Assembly (NCBI RefSeq): GCF_900172325.1
Contig: NZ_FWFR01000004.1
Span: 62,001 to 126,000, forward strand
Length of the DNA stretch: 64,000 nucleotides
Direction of reading: 5' to 3'
DNA from: Oceanibacterium hippocampi
Lineage (GTDB): Bacteria; Pseudomonadota; Alphaproteobacteria; Sneathiellales; Sneathiellaceae
The notes beneath the pieces were generated by a model. The model was not told the DNA's origin and did no database searches. It saw only the letters and a program-made list of their open reading frames with translations. How positions within the stretch are numbered: position 1 is the first letter of the stretch; each line of letters begins with the position of its first letter. The position numbers were made by a program, and so were the translations under genes. Positions 15,891 to 23,838 of the stretch are shown one piece after another.

Positions 15891-17797
15891 GCGTTCCGCT
15901 CGGGTTCTTCGACGGCGTAGGCATGGTCGTCGCCGGCGCTCTCGAAATGCAGGGGCGGCGGGTTCCAGCCCGGTGGCCGCATCGCCGACCGGGGTACCTC
16001 GACCGAAAGCGCGGCATGATGGTTGCGCCGCCCCGGGTCGATCGTCGGGACCGCGGCCATCAGGCTTCGCGTGTAGGCATGCTTCGGGTCGGCAAGGACA
16101 TTCCCGCGCGCACCGATCTCGACGATCTGCCCGGCCCGCATGACCGCGATCCGGTGGCTCATCCGTTCGACCACGGCCATGTCGTGCGAGATGAAGAGAT
16201 AGGAGATGCCGAACTCCTCCTGCAGGTCGATCATCAGGTTGACGATCTGCGCCCGTATCGACACGTCAAGGGCCGAAACCGGCTCGTCGCCGACGATCAG
16301 TTTCGGCTTGAGCGCGATGGCGCGCGCAATGCCGATGCGCTGGCGCTGGCCGCCGGAGAATTCATGCGGGTAGCGGTCCCGGTGTTCGGGCAGCAGGCCG
16401 ACCCGGCGGAACAGGCTTTCGACCTGGTCGTCGAGCAGGCTGCCGCTCGCGCCCTGGTGGATCAGCAAAGGCTCGCCGACCAGGTCAGCTGCCGTCTTGC
16501 GCGGGTTGAGCGACGCATAGGGATCCTGGAAGACGATCTGCATGTCCCGGCGCCGGGCCGTCATCTCCCTGCCGGAGAGCGCCAGGATGTCGGTTCCGCC
16601 CATCGTGACCCGACCTGAATCCGGTTCGATCAGGCGGAGGATGCAGCGCCCGGTCGTCGATTTCCCGCTGCCGCTCTCGCCGACGAGGCTGAGTGTCTCG
16701 CCGGCGGCGATCTCGAAGCTGACGGATTCGACCGCGTGGGTGACGGCTGCGAGCTGCCGGAACGGCCCGCGCCGGATCTCGAAGCGCTTGGTCAGGTTCT
16801 CGACGCGCAGCAGGGGCTGCCCCGGCGCGGCCGACCCCGGCACGTCGGAGCGGTCGGTCGCATCATTGGCGGGACGTGACGCCGTCGGTACCCCCCCGGT
16901 CACCGCGATACGGACGGGGCCGGTCTTTCCGGCGGTCTCGCCAAGCCGCGGCACGGCGCTCAAAAGCATCTGCGTATAGGGCTCGTGCGGCCGCAGAAGG
17001 ACCTCTTCGGTCGTCCCTTCCTCGACCTTGCGGCCGTTCCGCATGATGATGATCTTGTCGCTGATCTCGCTGACCACGCTCAGGTCGTGGGAAATGAACA
17101 GGACGGCGGTCCCGGTCTCCTGCTGCAACTGCTTGATCAGAAGGAGTATCTCCGCCTGGACGGTGACGTCGAGCGCGGTCGTCGGCTCGTCGGCGATCAG
17201 GAGACGCGGATTGCAGGACAGGGCCGTCGCGATCATCACCCGCTGGCGCATGCCGCCGGACAGTTCGTGCGGATACTGGTCGAGCCGGCGTTCGGCGTCG
17301 GGAATGCGGACCCGTTTCAGCATCTCGATCGCGAGCGCCCGGCCCTGCCGCCGGGTAAGCCCCTGATGAAGGCGGGCCGCTTCCGATATCTGGTCGCCGA
17401 TCCGGAACAGCGGGTTCAGCGACGTCATCGGATCCTGGAAGATCATGCCGATCTCCAGGCCGCGCAGGCGGCGCAGCCTGCTGTCCGTGCCGCGCGCGAA
17501 ATCGACGCTCTCGCCTGACGTCGCGCTGTAATGCGCGCTGCCGGTCGCGACCCGGCCGCCGCGCGCCTCGATGAGACCGACGGCGGCGAGCGCCGAGACC
17601 GATTTGCCGGATCCGGATTCGCCGACGAGGGCGAGCGTCTCCCCCTCGTTGATCGAGAAGGAGAGTCCGTTCACGACCTCGACGGCGGACTTGCCGCGGC
17701 CGAAGGCGACCGCGAGGTCGTCGACGCGCAGTAGCGGCTGCGCCCCGGAATCCTTCGCGCCGTCAGAGATGACCGGCCGGCCGTCGTGCCCCGTCAT
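15887..17797 (-). CDS. Fused dipeptide/oligopeptide ABC ATPase (DppD-DppF type)
   Basis: 636 aa with two complete ABC domains, as in GsiA/YliA-type proteins. Each has a GESGSGKS Walker A; the signatures are LSGGMRQR in the N-terminal half and FSGGQRQR in the C-terminal half. Each half has the oligopeptide-importer C-terminal extension (PYTQMLLSAVPRL and AYTRSLMAAVPTI). It is not beside the membrane and binding-protein genes (21978-25431) but in the adjacent minus-strand operon. Both sets are incomplete alone and together make one importer. Confidence 0.94.
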   Translation of the reverse strand: MTGHDGRPVISDGAKDSGAQPLLRVDDLAVAFGRGKSAVEVVNGLSFSINEGETLALVGESGSGKSVSALAAVGLIEARGGRVATGSAHYSATSGESVDFARGTDSRLRRLRGLEIGMIFQDPMTSLNPLFRIGDQISEAARLHQGLTRRQGRALAIEMLKRVRIPDAERRLDQYPHELSGGMRQRVMIATALSCNPRLLIADEPTTALDVTVQAEILLLIKQLQQETGTAVLFISHDLSVVSEISDKIIIMRNGRKVEEGTTEEVLLRPHEPYTQMLLSAVPRLGETAGKTGPVRIAVTGGVPTASRPANDATDRSDVPGSAAPGQPLLRVENLTKRFEIRRGPFRQLAAVTHAVESVSFEIAAGETLSLVGESGSGKSTTGRCILRLIEPDSGRVTMGGTDILALSGREMTARRRDMQIVFQDPYASLNPRKTAADLVGEPLLIHQGASGSLLDDQVESLFRRVGLLPEHRDRYPHEFSGGQRQRIGIARAIALKPKLIVGDEPVSALDVSIRAQIVNLMIDLQEEFGISYLFISHDMAVVERMSHRIAVMRAGQIVEIGARGNVLADPKHAYTRSLMAAVPTIDPGRRNHHAALSVEVPRSAMRPPGWNPPPLHFESAGDDHAYAVEEPERNA

Positions 17798-17816
17798 AGT
17801 CCCGGTCCTTCAGCTG

Positions 17817-18980
17817 TCACAGGTCGTCGAGCCCACGCCGCCGGAGCCGACCCTCCAGCGCGTCGAGAAAGGCGAGTTGGGCGGTCATCTGGCTGACCTC
17901 GATGAACTCGTCGACAATATGCGCCTGTTCGGCGCTGCCGGGTCCGAAGACCACGGTCGGGATCCCGGTTTCCTGGAAGAAGCCGGCTTCCGTTCCGAAC
18001 GGGCAATGGCCGCCGTGGTTGATGCCGGTCAGTTCCGCGACCAGTCGGGCGGCGGCGCTTGCCGGGGCCGAGAAGACAGGCTCCGCCGCGACCGCTTTCG
18101 TGGTGATCCGCCCGTGCCCTGCCTTGTCGGCCAGATCGGGCGGCATGACCTCGGCGAGCAGTTCATCGAGGCGGACGAGCAGGGCCGCCACGTCGGTACC
18201 GGCCGCGGGGCGCGCTTCCCACTCGATGCGGCCACGCGCCGGCACGACATTGACGGCCTCGCCGCCGGCGATGCGTCCGATATTCAGCGTCGTGTAAGGC
18301 GGATCGATGCCGTCGCTGTCGATGCGCCGGACCGATAGCTCGCCGGCCAGCCGCTCGAGCGCCTGGATGAAGGCACCGGCCAGCCGGATCGCGCTCACGC
18401 CCTGTGCCGGCCGGCTTGAATGGGCCGGCTCGCCCTCGAAGGTTGTCACGAAGGTTCGGTAGCCCTTGTGCCCGACGATCGGCTGCATCCCGGTCGGTTC
18501 GCCGACGATGGCGAGCCGCGGTGTCGGCAAGGTGCGGCCGAACTCGGCGATCATGCCGGGGATGCCGAGGCAACCCAGTTCCTCGTCATAAGAGAGCGCG
18601 ACATGCACCGGAACCGGCAGGGTCCGGGCGTCGAGCCTGCTCATCCAGTCGAGAACGCAGGCGATGAAACCCTTCATGTCGGCTGAACCCCGGCCGTAGA
18701 GCCGGTCGTCGCGGCGGACGAGGCGGAACGGATCGCTCGTCCATTCGCCGGTATCCGCCGGCACGACGTCGGTATGGCCGGACAGCATGATCCCGCCCGT
18801 CTCGTCCGGCCCGAGCGTGGCGAACAGGTTCGCCTTCGGCTGGTCCGGGGCCCGCAATACCGAGACCCGGGCCCCGGCCCCGGACAGGAAGTCCGCCGAC
18901 CAGTCGATCAGGGCCATGTTGCTCTCGCTCGACACGGTGTTGAAACCGACCAGTCGCTCGAGAATGCCGATGCTGTCCAT
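17817..18980 (-). CDS. ArgE/DapE-family deacetylase (M20 peptidase)
   Basis: 387 aa from ATG 18980, chosen because GGGAG lies about 10 nt upstream; the longer frame beyond it is antisense to the dehydratase gene. Metal-binding residues of the two-zinc M20 centre are visible: GHTDVVPAD (H69), the bridging Asp in GRGSADMKG (D101), and catalytic/metal Glu in DEELGCLG (E133/E134). The VGEPTGM motif and the dimerisation domain follow. The enzyme hydrolyses an N-acyl amino acid or small amide. Together with a peptide-type importer this suggests use of imported N-acylated amino acids (inference). Confidence 0.93.
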   Translation of the reverse strand: MDSIGILERLVGFNTVSSESNMALIDWSADFLSGAGARVSVLRAPDQPKANLFATLGPDETGGIMLSGHTDVVPADTGEWTSDPFRLVRRDDRLYGRGSADMKGFIACVLDWMSRLDARTLPVPVHVALSYDEELGCLGIPGMIAEFGRTLPTPRLAIVGEPTGMQPIVGHKGYRTFVTTFEGEPAHSSRPAQGVSAIRLAGAFIQALERLAGELSVRRIDSDGIDPPYTTLNIGRIAGGEAVNVVPARGRIEWEARPAAGTDVAALLVRLDELLAEVMPPDLADKAGHGRITTKAVAAEPVFSAPASAAARLVAELTGINHGGHCPFGTEAGFFQETGIPTVVFGPGSAEQAHIVDEFIEVSQMTAQLAFLDALEGRLRRRGLDDL

Positions 18981-19012
18981 TGTCACGCTCCCAATCCCGG
19001 TTCGTCGTCCGG

Positions 19013-20044
19013 TCAGGCCATGCCGAAGGCTGGCGCGGCAAGCGCGCGCCCGATCATCTCGCTGCCGACATTCGCGCCGGAGGCGACGAGGACGACCCGC
19101 TTGCCGCGGATCTCGTCCCGGTCCACGTAGGCCCGGGCGAGCGGCGAGGCGGCGCCGGGCTCGACCAGCAGATGCCCCCAGATCAGCATCGTGTGCATGG
19201 CGGAAAGCAACTGGTCGTCGGTCACCAGCCGGCAATCGTTGATCCATTCGATGATCCCGCGCAATGCCAGGTCTGCGGGCACGCGGCAGACGATGCAGTC
19301 GGCGAAGGTGTCGATCGGCCGCTCGATCGCGGCACGGGCCCGGTAGCTTTCGACCATCGCGGGCGAACCTTCCGACTGCACGGCGATCACCTCCGCCGAC
19401 GGCTGTACCGTTCGCACCGAGAGGCCGATGCCGGTCGCCAGCGTGCCGCTTCCCATCGGTGTGTAGACGCGATCGATGTCCGGCAGGGCCTCGGCGATCT
19501 CCAACCCGACGGTTCCCGCGCCCTCGACGACGGCAATGGATTCGCCGTCATCGACGAAGGTCGCCTTGTGTTCGCCGGCAAAGCGTCGGGCATGGTCCTT
19601 GGCGGCGTCGATGTCATGGCCGATCTCGTGCACCGTACCGCCGAAGAGCTTGATCATGTGCTGCTTGATCGCGACGCTGCCGAGCGGCAGGAAGATGTCG
19701 GCGCGCAATCCGACCAGCGCCGAGGCATAGGCGACCCCCTGGCCGTGGTTGCCGGTCGACGAGGTGACGGCGGTCTCGCAGTCACCGGATTCGCGGGCCT
19801 GCAGAATGTGATTGAGCGCGCCGCGCGCCTTGAAACTCGCGATCGGCGAAACCGATTCCGCCTTGATCCAGACATCCGCACCGAGCAGGGCCGAGAGCGC
19901 GGCAGAGCGGACCAGGGGCGTCGTGTTGAGATGCCGGCTGATCCGATCGCGCGCGGCGAGGACGCCCGCGTAAGTCGGCGCCGGCGGCGAAGCCAACTTT
20001 TCGCCGGTTCCGATCGCGCCCGCTGATCCATGCTCGTTCGTCAT
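19013..20044 (-). CDS. PLP-dependent serine/threonine dehydratase family protein
   Basis: 343 aa, fold-type II PLP enzyme. The Schiff-base Lys is K72 in ASFKARG, the substrate loop is SSTGNHGQG (95-103), and the phosphate-binding Gly-rich loop is MGSGT (197-201). No C-terminal ACT regulatory domain, so it resembles the catabolic, unregulated type. It deaminates a beta-hydroxy amino acid (Ser, Thr or hydroxyaspartate) to a 2-oxo acid. It is the first gene of the minus-strand operon and divergent from the Lrp gene. It recalls EutB of hydroxyectoine operons, but the partner genes of that pathway are missing here. Confidence 0.9.
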   Translation of the reverse strand: MTNEHGSAGAIGTGEKLASPPAPTYAGVLAARDRISRHLNTTPLVRSAALSALLGADVWIKAESVSPIASFKARGALNHILQARESGDCETAVTSSTGNHGQGVAYASALVGLRADIFLPLGSVAIKQHMIKLFGGTVHEIGHDIDAAKDHARRFAGEHKATFVDDGESIAVVEGAGTVGLEIAEALPDIDRVYTPMGSGTLATGIGLSVRTVQPSAEVIAVQSEGSPAMVESYRARAAIERPIDTFADCIVCRVPADLALRGIIEWINDCRLVTDDQLLSAMHTMLIWGHLLVEPGAASPLARAYVDRDEIRGKRVVLVASGANVGSEMIGRALAAPAFGMA

Positions 20045-20188
20045 AATGCGATATCCATCATTTTTCTTGTGATTCTGGTGTTCATGGATCTGATTGGGCG
20101 GAGAGTTTGATCGCGCAATTCAAGATCGTGAAATATTCTGCGATTCTGATCACGGACAGAATTGCGCAACCGGAGGAGCGAAGGCGGC
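20045..20188. promoter_or_regulatory. Divergent promoter with Lrp-box-like site
   Basis: Lies between the dehydratase operon (minus) and the Lrp/AsnC gene (plus). The minus strand at 20126-20140 reads CAGAATATTTCACGA, matching the E. coli Lrp consensus YAGHAWATTWTDCTR (from memory) at 13 of 15 positions. It is flanked by a perfect 9-bp inverted repeat, GCGCAATTC (20113-20121) and GAATTGCGC (20159-20167). This suits control by the adjacent regulator. Confidence 0.5.
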
Positions 20189-20671
20189 ATGGCGGCGAAA
20201 CTGGACGAGCTTGACCTGCGCCTTCTCGGCGAGTTGCAGCAGAACAACCAGCTCTCGATGGCCGAACTGGCGGAACGCGTGAACTCTTCGCCTGCAACCT
20301 GCATTCGCCGGGTCAGGCGGCTGCGGGAGGAGAAGGTCATCATCGCCGACGTCTCGATCATCGATCCGGCCGCGCTCGGCCGCACGATGACCGTTATCGT
20401 CGAGGTCAATATCGAACGCGAGCGGGCGGACCTGATCGAGCTCTTCAAGAAATCGGTCCTGAAATGCGACCAGATCTCCCATTGCTACTACGTCACCGGG
20501 GACGCCGACTTCGTCCTCTTCGTCCATGTCGCGGACATGGAGGAATATGACGAGATCATCTCGCGGCTGTTCCACGACAACGGCAACATCAAGCAGTTCA
20601 AGACCCTGGTCGCGATCCGGCGGGTCAAGAACTCGACCCGCTTCCCGATCCGCCGCTTCGTCGACAGCTGA
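20189..20671 (+). CDS. Lrp/AsnC family transcriptional regulator
   Basis: 160 aa from ATG 20189 with a GGAGGAG Shine-Dalgarno (20172-20178, somewhat far). The N-terminal helix-turn-helix covers LDELDLRLLGELQQNNQLS then MAELAERVNSSPATCIRRV. The C-terminal RAM (amino-acid sensing) domain contains HCYYVTGDADFVLFVHVADM. The gene lies between two minus-strand operons of one peptide-import and amino-acid catabolic system and probably controls one or both in response to an amino acid. Confidence 0.94.
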   Translation: MAAKLDELDLRLLGELQQNNQLSMAELAERVNSSPATCIRRVRRLREEKVIIADVSIIDPAALGRTMTVIVEVNIERERADLIELFKKSVLKCDQISHCYYVTGDADFVLFVHVADMEEYDEIISRLFHDNGNIKQFKTLVAIRRVKNSTRFPIRRFVDS

Positions 20672-20688
20672 CCGCGCGTTCCGGCCGG

Positions 20689-21951
20689 TCAAATCTTCCA
20701 CTCGCCGTTGGCGATGACGGTGGCGCCCTCCTTGATCACGTAGCGGATGTTGTCCAGGTCCAGCACGGCCTCGATATCCGTCTCCAGGTCGGCCCGGACC
20801 ATCAGCACGTCGGCCAGTTTCCCGGGTACGAGGGTGCCGACCGTTCCGCCGATCCGGATCGATTCAGCGGCCGCGCCGGTCGCCCGATGGATCGCCTCCA
20901 CGGGCGATACGCCGAGAAGCCGGGAGAACAGGACGATCTCGCGGGCGTTCTCGCCATGGGGTGTCAGGCCCGGGATGCCGCTGTCGGAGCCGAGCGCGGT
21001 CTTCACGCCGCGGTCGATCGCCATGCGCAGGTTGCGCGGATAGACCTCCATGATCTCGGCCGAACGGGCCGCCGCATAGGGCGGATAGCCGAGCGCTGTC
21101 GCCCGTGTCGCCTGCCGGTCGTAGGGATGCAGCGTGGAGATCAGCCAGGTGCCGCGCTCGGCCATCAGCTCGGCGGCTTCCTCGTCGATGTAGCAGCCAT
21201 GCTCGATGGTATCGACGCCGGCCAATACGGCGCGCTTGATCCCCTCGGCGCCGACCGCGTGGGCGGCCGTGTGCTTTCCGCGCTGGCGGACCTCGTCGCA
21301 GATCACCTTCATCTCCTCGATGGAGAATTCCGGTCCGCCCGGGACCTCGCCGGCAAGCCCGGCGCGGGTCGCGAAGATCTTGATCACGTCGGCGCCGGCC
21401 TTGAGCTGCGTGCGGGCGGCCAGGCGCACGGCCTCGACACCGTCGGCCTCGACGACGCCGAGATCCCAGCCATGGCCGCCGGTCATCGCGATGCCGCCAC
21501 CCGAGGCAAGAATGCGCGGCCCGCCCAGGAAACCGTTCTTCACCGCCTCGCGCAGGACCACGTCGCTGTAGCCTGCGGCGACGCCCACGTCTCGCACCGT
21601 GGTGAACCCGGCGCGCAGCGTTTCGCGCCCGATATAGGCGCCCTCGGCGAATTGCCGGGCGGCCTTCGAGGTGACGTCGAGAAAGCCCGCCTCCTGCTCG
21701 GTCGTCAACGTCGAGAAAGCGGTCCAGGAGCGTGGGTTGGTGATGGTCTCGCCCCAGGTGATATGGACATGGGGATCGATCAGTCCCGGCAGGACGGTGT
21801 GGCCGGTGGCATCGACGACGGTGGCCCCCGGCGGGGTCTCGGCGGACGGGCCGACGGCCGAAATGCGGTCTTCGGTGATCACGAGGTCGCCGAGAAAGGG
21901 CGCGGCGCCGGTTCCGTCGATGATTTTTCCACCGCGAAGGATCAGGGTCAT
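20689..21951 (-). CDS. Amidohydrolase family protein (imidazolonepropionase/prolidase-like)
   Basis: 420 aa from ATG 21951, which begins MTLILRGGKIIDGTG, the usual beta-sandwich start of the family. The metal site is visible: HVH (61-63) in GLIDPHVHI, the probable bridging carboxylated Lys in ADVIKIFATRAG, His in HTAAHAVG and TIEHGC, and the final Asp in ALGSDSGIPG. It hydrolyses a cyclic amide or peptide bond, as in Xaa-Pro dipeptidases of this group. It is the last gene of the operon with the importer permeases, 26 nt after DppC, and convergent with the Lrp gene. Confidence 0.92.
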   Translation of the reverse strand: MTLILRGGKIIDGTGAAPFLGDLVITEDRISAVGPSAETPPGATVVDATGHTVLPGLIDPHVHITWGETITNPRSWTAFSTLTTEQEAGFLDVTSKAARQFAEGAYIGRETLRAGFTTVRDVGVAAGYSDVVLREAVKNGFLGGPRILASGGGIAMTGGHGWDLGVVEADGVEAVRLAARTQLKAGADVIKIFATRAGLAGEVPGGPEFSIEEMKVICDEVRQRGKHTAAHAVGAEGIKRAVLAGVDTIEHGCYIDEEAAELMAERGTWLISTLHPYDRQATRATALGYPPYAAARSAEIMEVYPRNLRMAIDRGVKTALGSDSGIPGLTPHGENAREIVLFSRLLGVSPVEAIHRATGAAAESIRIGGTVGTLVPGKLADVLMVRADLETDIEAVLDLDNIRYVIKEGATVIANGEWKI

Positions 21952-21977
21952 GTCGGCGAGAACTCCAGGCTGCAGGG

Positions 21978-22850
21978 TCAGGTGACGTTTCTGAGGCGCG
22001 GGTCGAGCGCGTCGCGCAGGCCGTCGCCCAGTTGGTTGAGGCTGAGCACGATCAGCATGATGCCGAGCCCGGGGAAGATCGTTATCCACGGCGCGATCGC
22101 CATGTAGGTCCGGCCGTCGCTGAGCATGCCGCCCCAGGACGGCGCGGGCGGCTGCACGCCGACCCCGAGGAAGCTGAGGCCGGCCTCGGCGATCACCGCA
22201 TAGGCGATGATGAAGCTCGACTGCACCAGGATTGCCGGCAGAAGCTGCGGCAGCATGTAGTGAATGACGATACGGAGCGGCCGGGCGCCGATCGAGCGGC
22301 CCGATTCCACGTAGAGCTCCTCGCGCAGGCTCAGCATCAGGCTGCGAACGATGCGGGCCAGCCGCGGCACGTAGGCGACCGTCAGGGCGATGACCAGGTT
22401 ACCGAGATTGTTGCCGAGGATCGCGATCAGGGCGATGGCGAGCAGGATCGCCGGGATCGCCATGAAGGCTTCCGTCAGCCGCATCAGGATCATGTCGAGG
22501 AGGCCGCCCAGGTAGCCCGAGACGATGCCGAGCGCGGTGCCGAAGAAGGTCGTGGTCAGCATCGTCAGCGCGCCGATGATGACCGAGTAGCGGGCACCAT
22601 GCACGACCCGGCTGAAGACGTCGCGGCCGAACGCGTCGGTGCCGAACAGGTGGGCCCAGCTCGGCGGCTTTAGCCGGTTCATAATGTTCGTCTCGGCCGG
22701 ACCGTAGGGGGCGATGAGCGGCGCGAAAAGGGCGGCGGCGACCAGCATGACGAGGACCACGACGCCGAACAGGATCTGGGGATTCCCGGCGACCAGGCGG
22801 CCGAACGCATGCAGCCGTCCCTTGCGCCCGGTCGTGCGCCCGCCGCTCAT
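21978..22850 (-). CDS. Peptide-type ABC transporter permease, DppC family
   Basis: 290 aa inner-membrane permease. The family N-terminal block is visible (FAPLIAPYGPAETN, HLFGTDAFGRDVFSRVVHGAR), as are the EAA loop RSIGARPLRIVIHYMLPQLL and a C-terminal FLGVGVQPPAPSWGGML. The start codon overlaps the DppB stop by 4 nt. Confidence 0.95.
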   Translation of the reverse strand: MSGGRTTGRKGRLHAFGRLVAGNPQILFGVVVLVMLVAAALFAPLIAPYGPAETNIMNRLKPPSWAHLFGTDAFGRDVFSRVVHGARYSVIIGALTMLTTTFFGTALGIVSGYLGGLLDMILMRLTEAFMAIPAILLAIALIAILGNNLGNLVIALTVAYVPRLARIVRSLMLSLREELYVESGRSIGARPLRIVIHYMLPQLLPAILVQSSFIIAYAVIAEAGLSFLGVGVQPPAPSWGGMLSDGRTYMAIAPWITIFPGLGIMLIVLSLNQLGDGLRDALDPRLRNVT

Positions 22851-23791
22851 TTCTCTCTCACCCGCGGGTCGATCACGCCATAGCCGACATCGGTGAGGGC
22901 GTTGATGATCACGTAGGAAATGCCGAGCACGACCAGGGAGCCCTGGATCACCGGGTAGTCCCGGTAGCCGACGGCGGTGATGATGAGTTGCCCGAGGCCG
23001 GGCAGGCTGAAGATCTGCTCCGTCACCAGCGCGCCGCCCAGGATCTCGGCGAAGATCAGCGCGATGACCGTGAGGATGCCGGTCATGCCGTTGCGCAGCG
23101 CATGGCTGAACAGGATCGTGAATTCGGAGACACCCTTGGCGTGGGCAACGAGGATATAGTCCTGGCGCAGCACCTCGAGCATGGCCGAGCGCGTCATTCG
23201 CGCGACCTGGGCCATCTGGATGAAGCCGAGGCTGAGCGAGGGAAGCAGCAGGTGGGTGAAGGCTTCCCAGGGGTTGTCGAATGGCGAGACATAGCCGCCG
23301 GTCGGCAGCAGCCCCAGCCAGACCCCGATCATCATGATCATGATCAGGCCGAGCCAGAAGCTCGGGATGGACATCCCGATCAGTGAGCTCAGCATGACCG
23401 TACGGTCGATCAGGCTGCCCCGACGGGCGGCTGCCCAGACGCCGGCCGGGATCCCGAGCAGGACCGCCCAGAACAGGCTCATGGCCGCGAGCAGCAGGCT
23501 GACCGGCAGTCTCGCGCCGATCGCCGACAGCACATCCTGGTTGAGGAAAGTGGAGCGGCCGAGGTCGCCGGTCGCGACCCCGGCCAGATAGGCGAGAAAC
23601 TGCTCGATCAGCGGACGGTCGAGGCCGAGCCGCTCGCGCATCGCCACCAGCCGCTCCGGCGTCGCGTCCACGCCCAGCATGACCACGGCGGGATCGCCGG
23701 GGATCAGTTGCAGGAGCGCGAACGCGATCAGGACGATCAGCACGCAGAGTGGCGTCAGCGAAACGACCCGATAGAAGATGAACTTCAGCAT
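22847..23791 (-). CDS. Peptide-type ABC transporter permease, DppB family
   Basis: 314 aa inner-membrane permease. The N-terminus is DppB-like (YRVVSLTPLCVLIVLIAFA, LIPGDPAVVMLG), with RLGLDRPLIEQFLAYLAG and the EAA-type loop HAKGVSEFTILFSHALRNGM. It lies 47 nt after the binding-protein gene and partners the adjacent DppC. Confidence 0.95.
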   Translation of the reverse strand: MLKFIFYRVVSLTPLCVLIVLIAFALLQLIPGDPAVVMLGVDATPERLVAMRERLGLDRPLIEQFLAYLAGVATGDLGRSTFLNQDVLSAIGARLPVSLLLAAMSLFWAVLLGIPAGVWAAARRGSLIDRTVMLSSLIGMSIPSFWLGLIMIMMIGVWLGLLPTGGYVSPFDNPWEAFTHLLLPSLSLGFIQMAQVARMTRSAMLEVLRQDYILVAHAKGVSEFTILFSHALRNGMTGILTVIALIFAEILGGALVTEQIFSLPGLGQLIITAVGYRDYPVIQGSLVVLGISYVIINALTDVGYGVIDPRVREK

Positions 23792-23838
23792 CGACCGGTC
23801 ACCCTCGGTGGATTCGCTTCACTGTCCGCCGCTGTCGA

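Noticed and set aside
19013-20671. Hydroxyectoine degradation cluster (EutB-like dehydratase with Lrp-type DoeX-like regulator and ArgE-like DoeB)
   Set aside because: The resemblance is partial: no DoeA/EutD hydrolase, no EutC, and the importer is of the peptide family. The general dehydratase call is safer.
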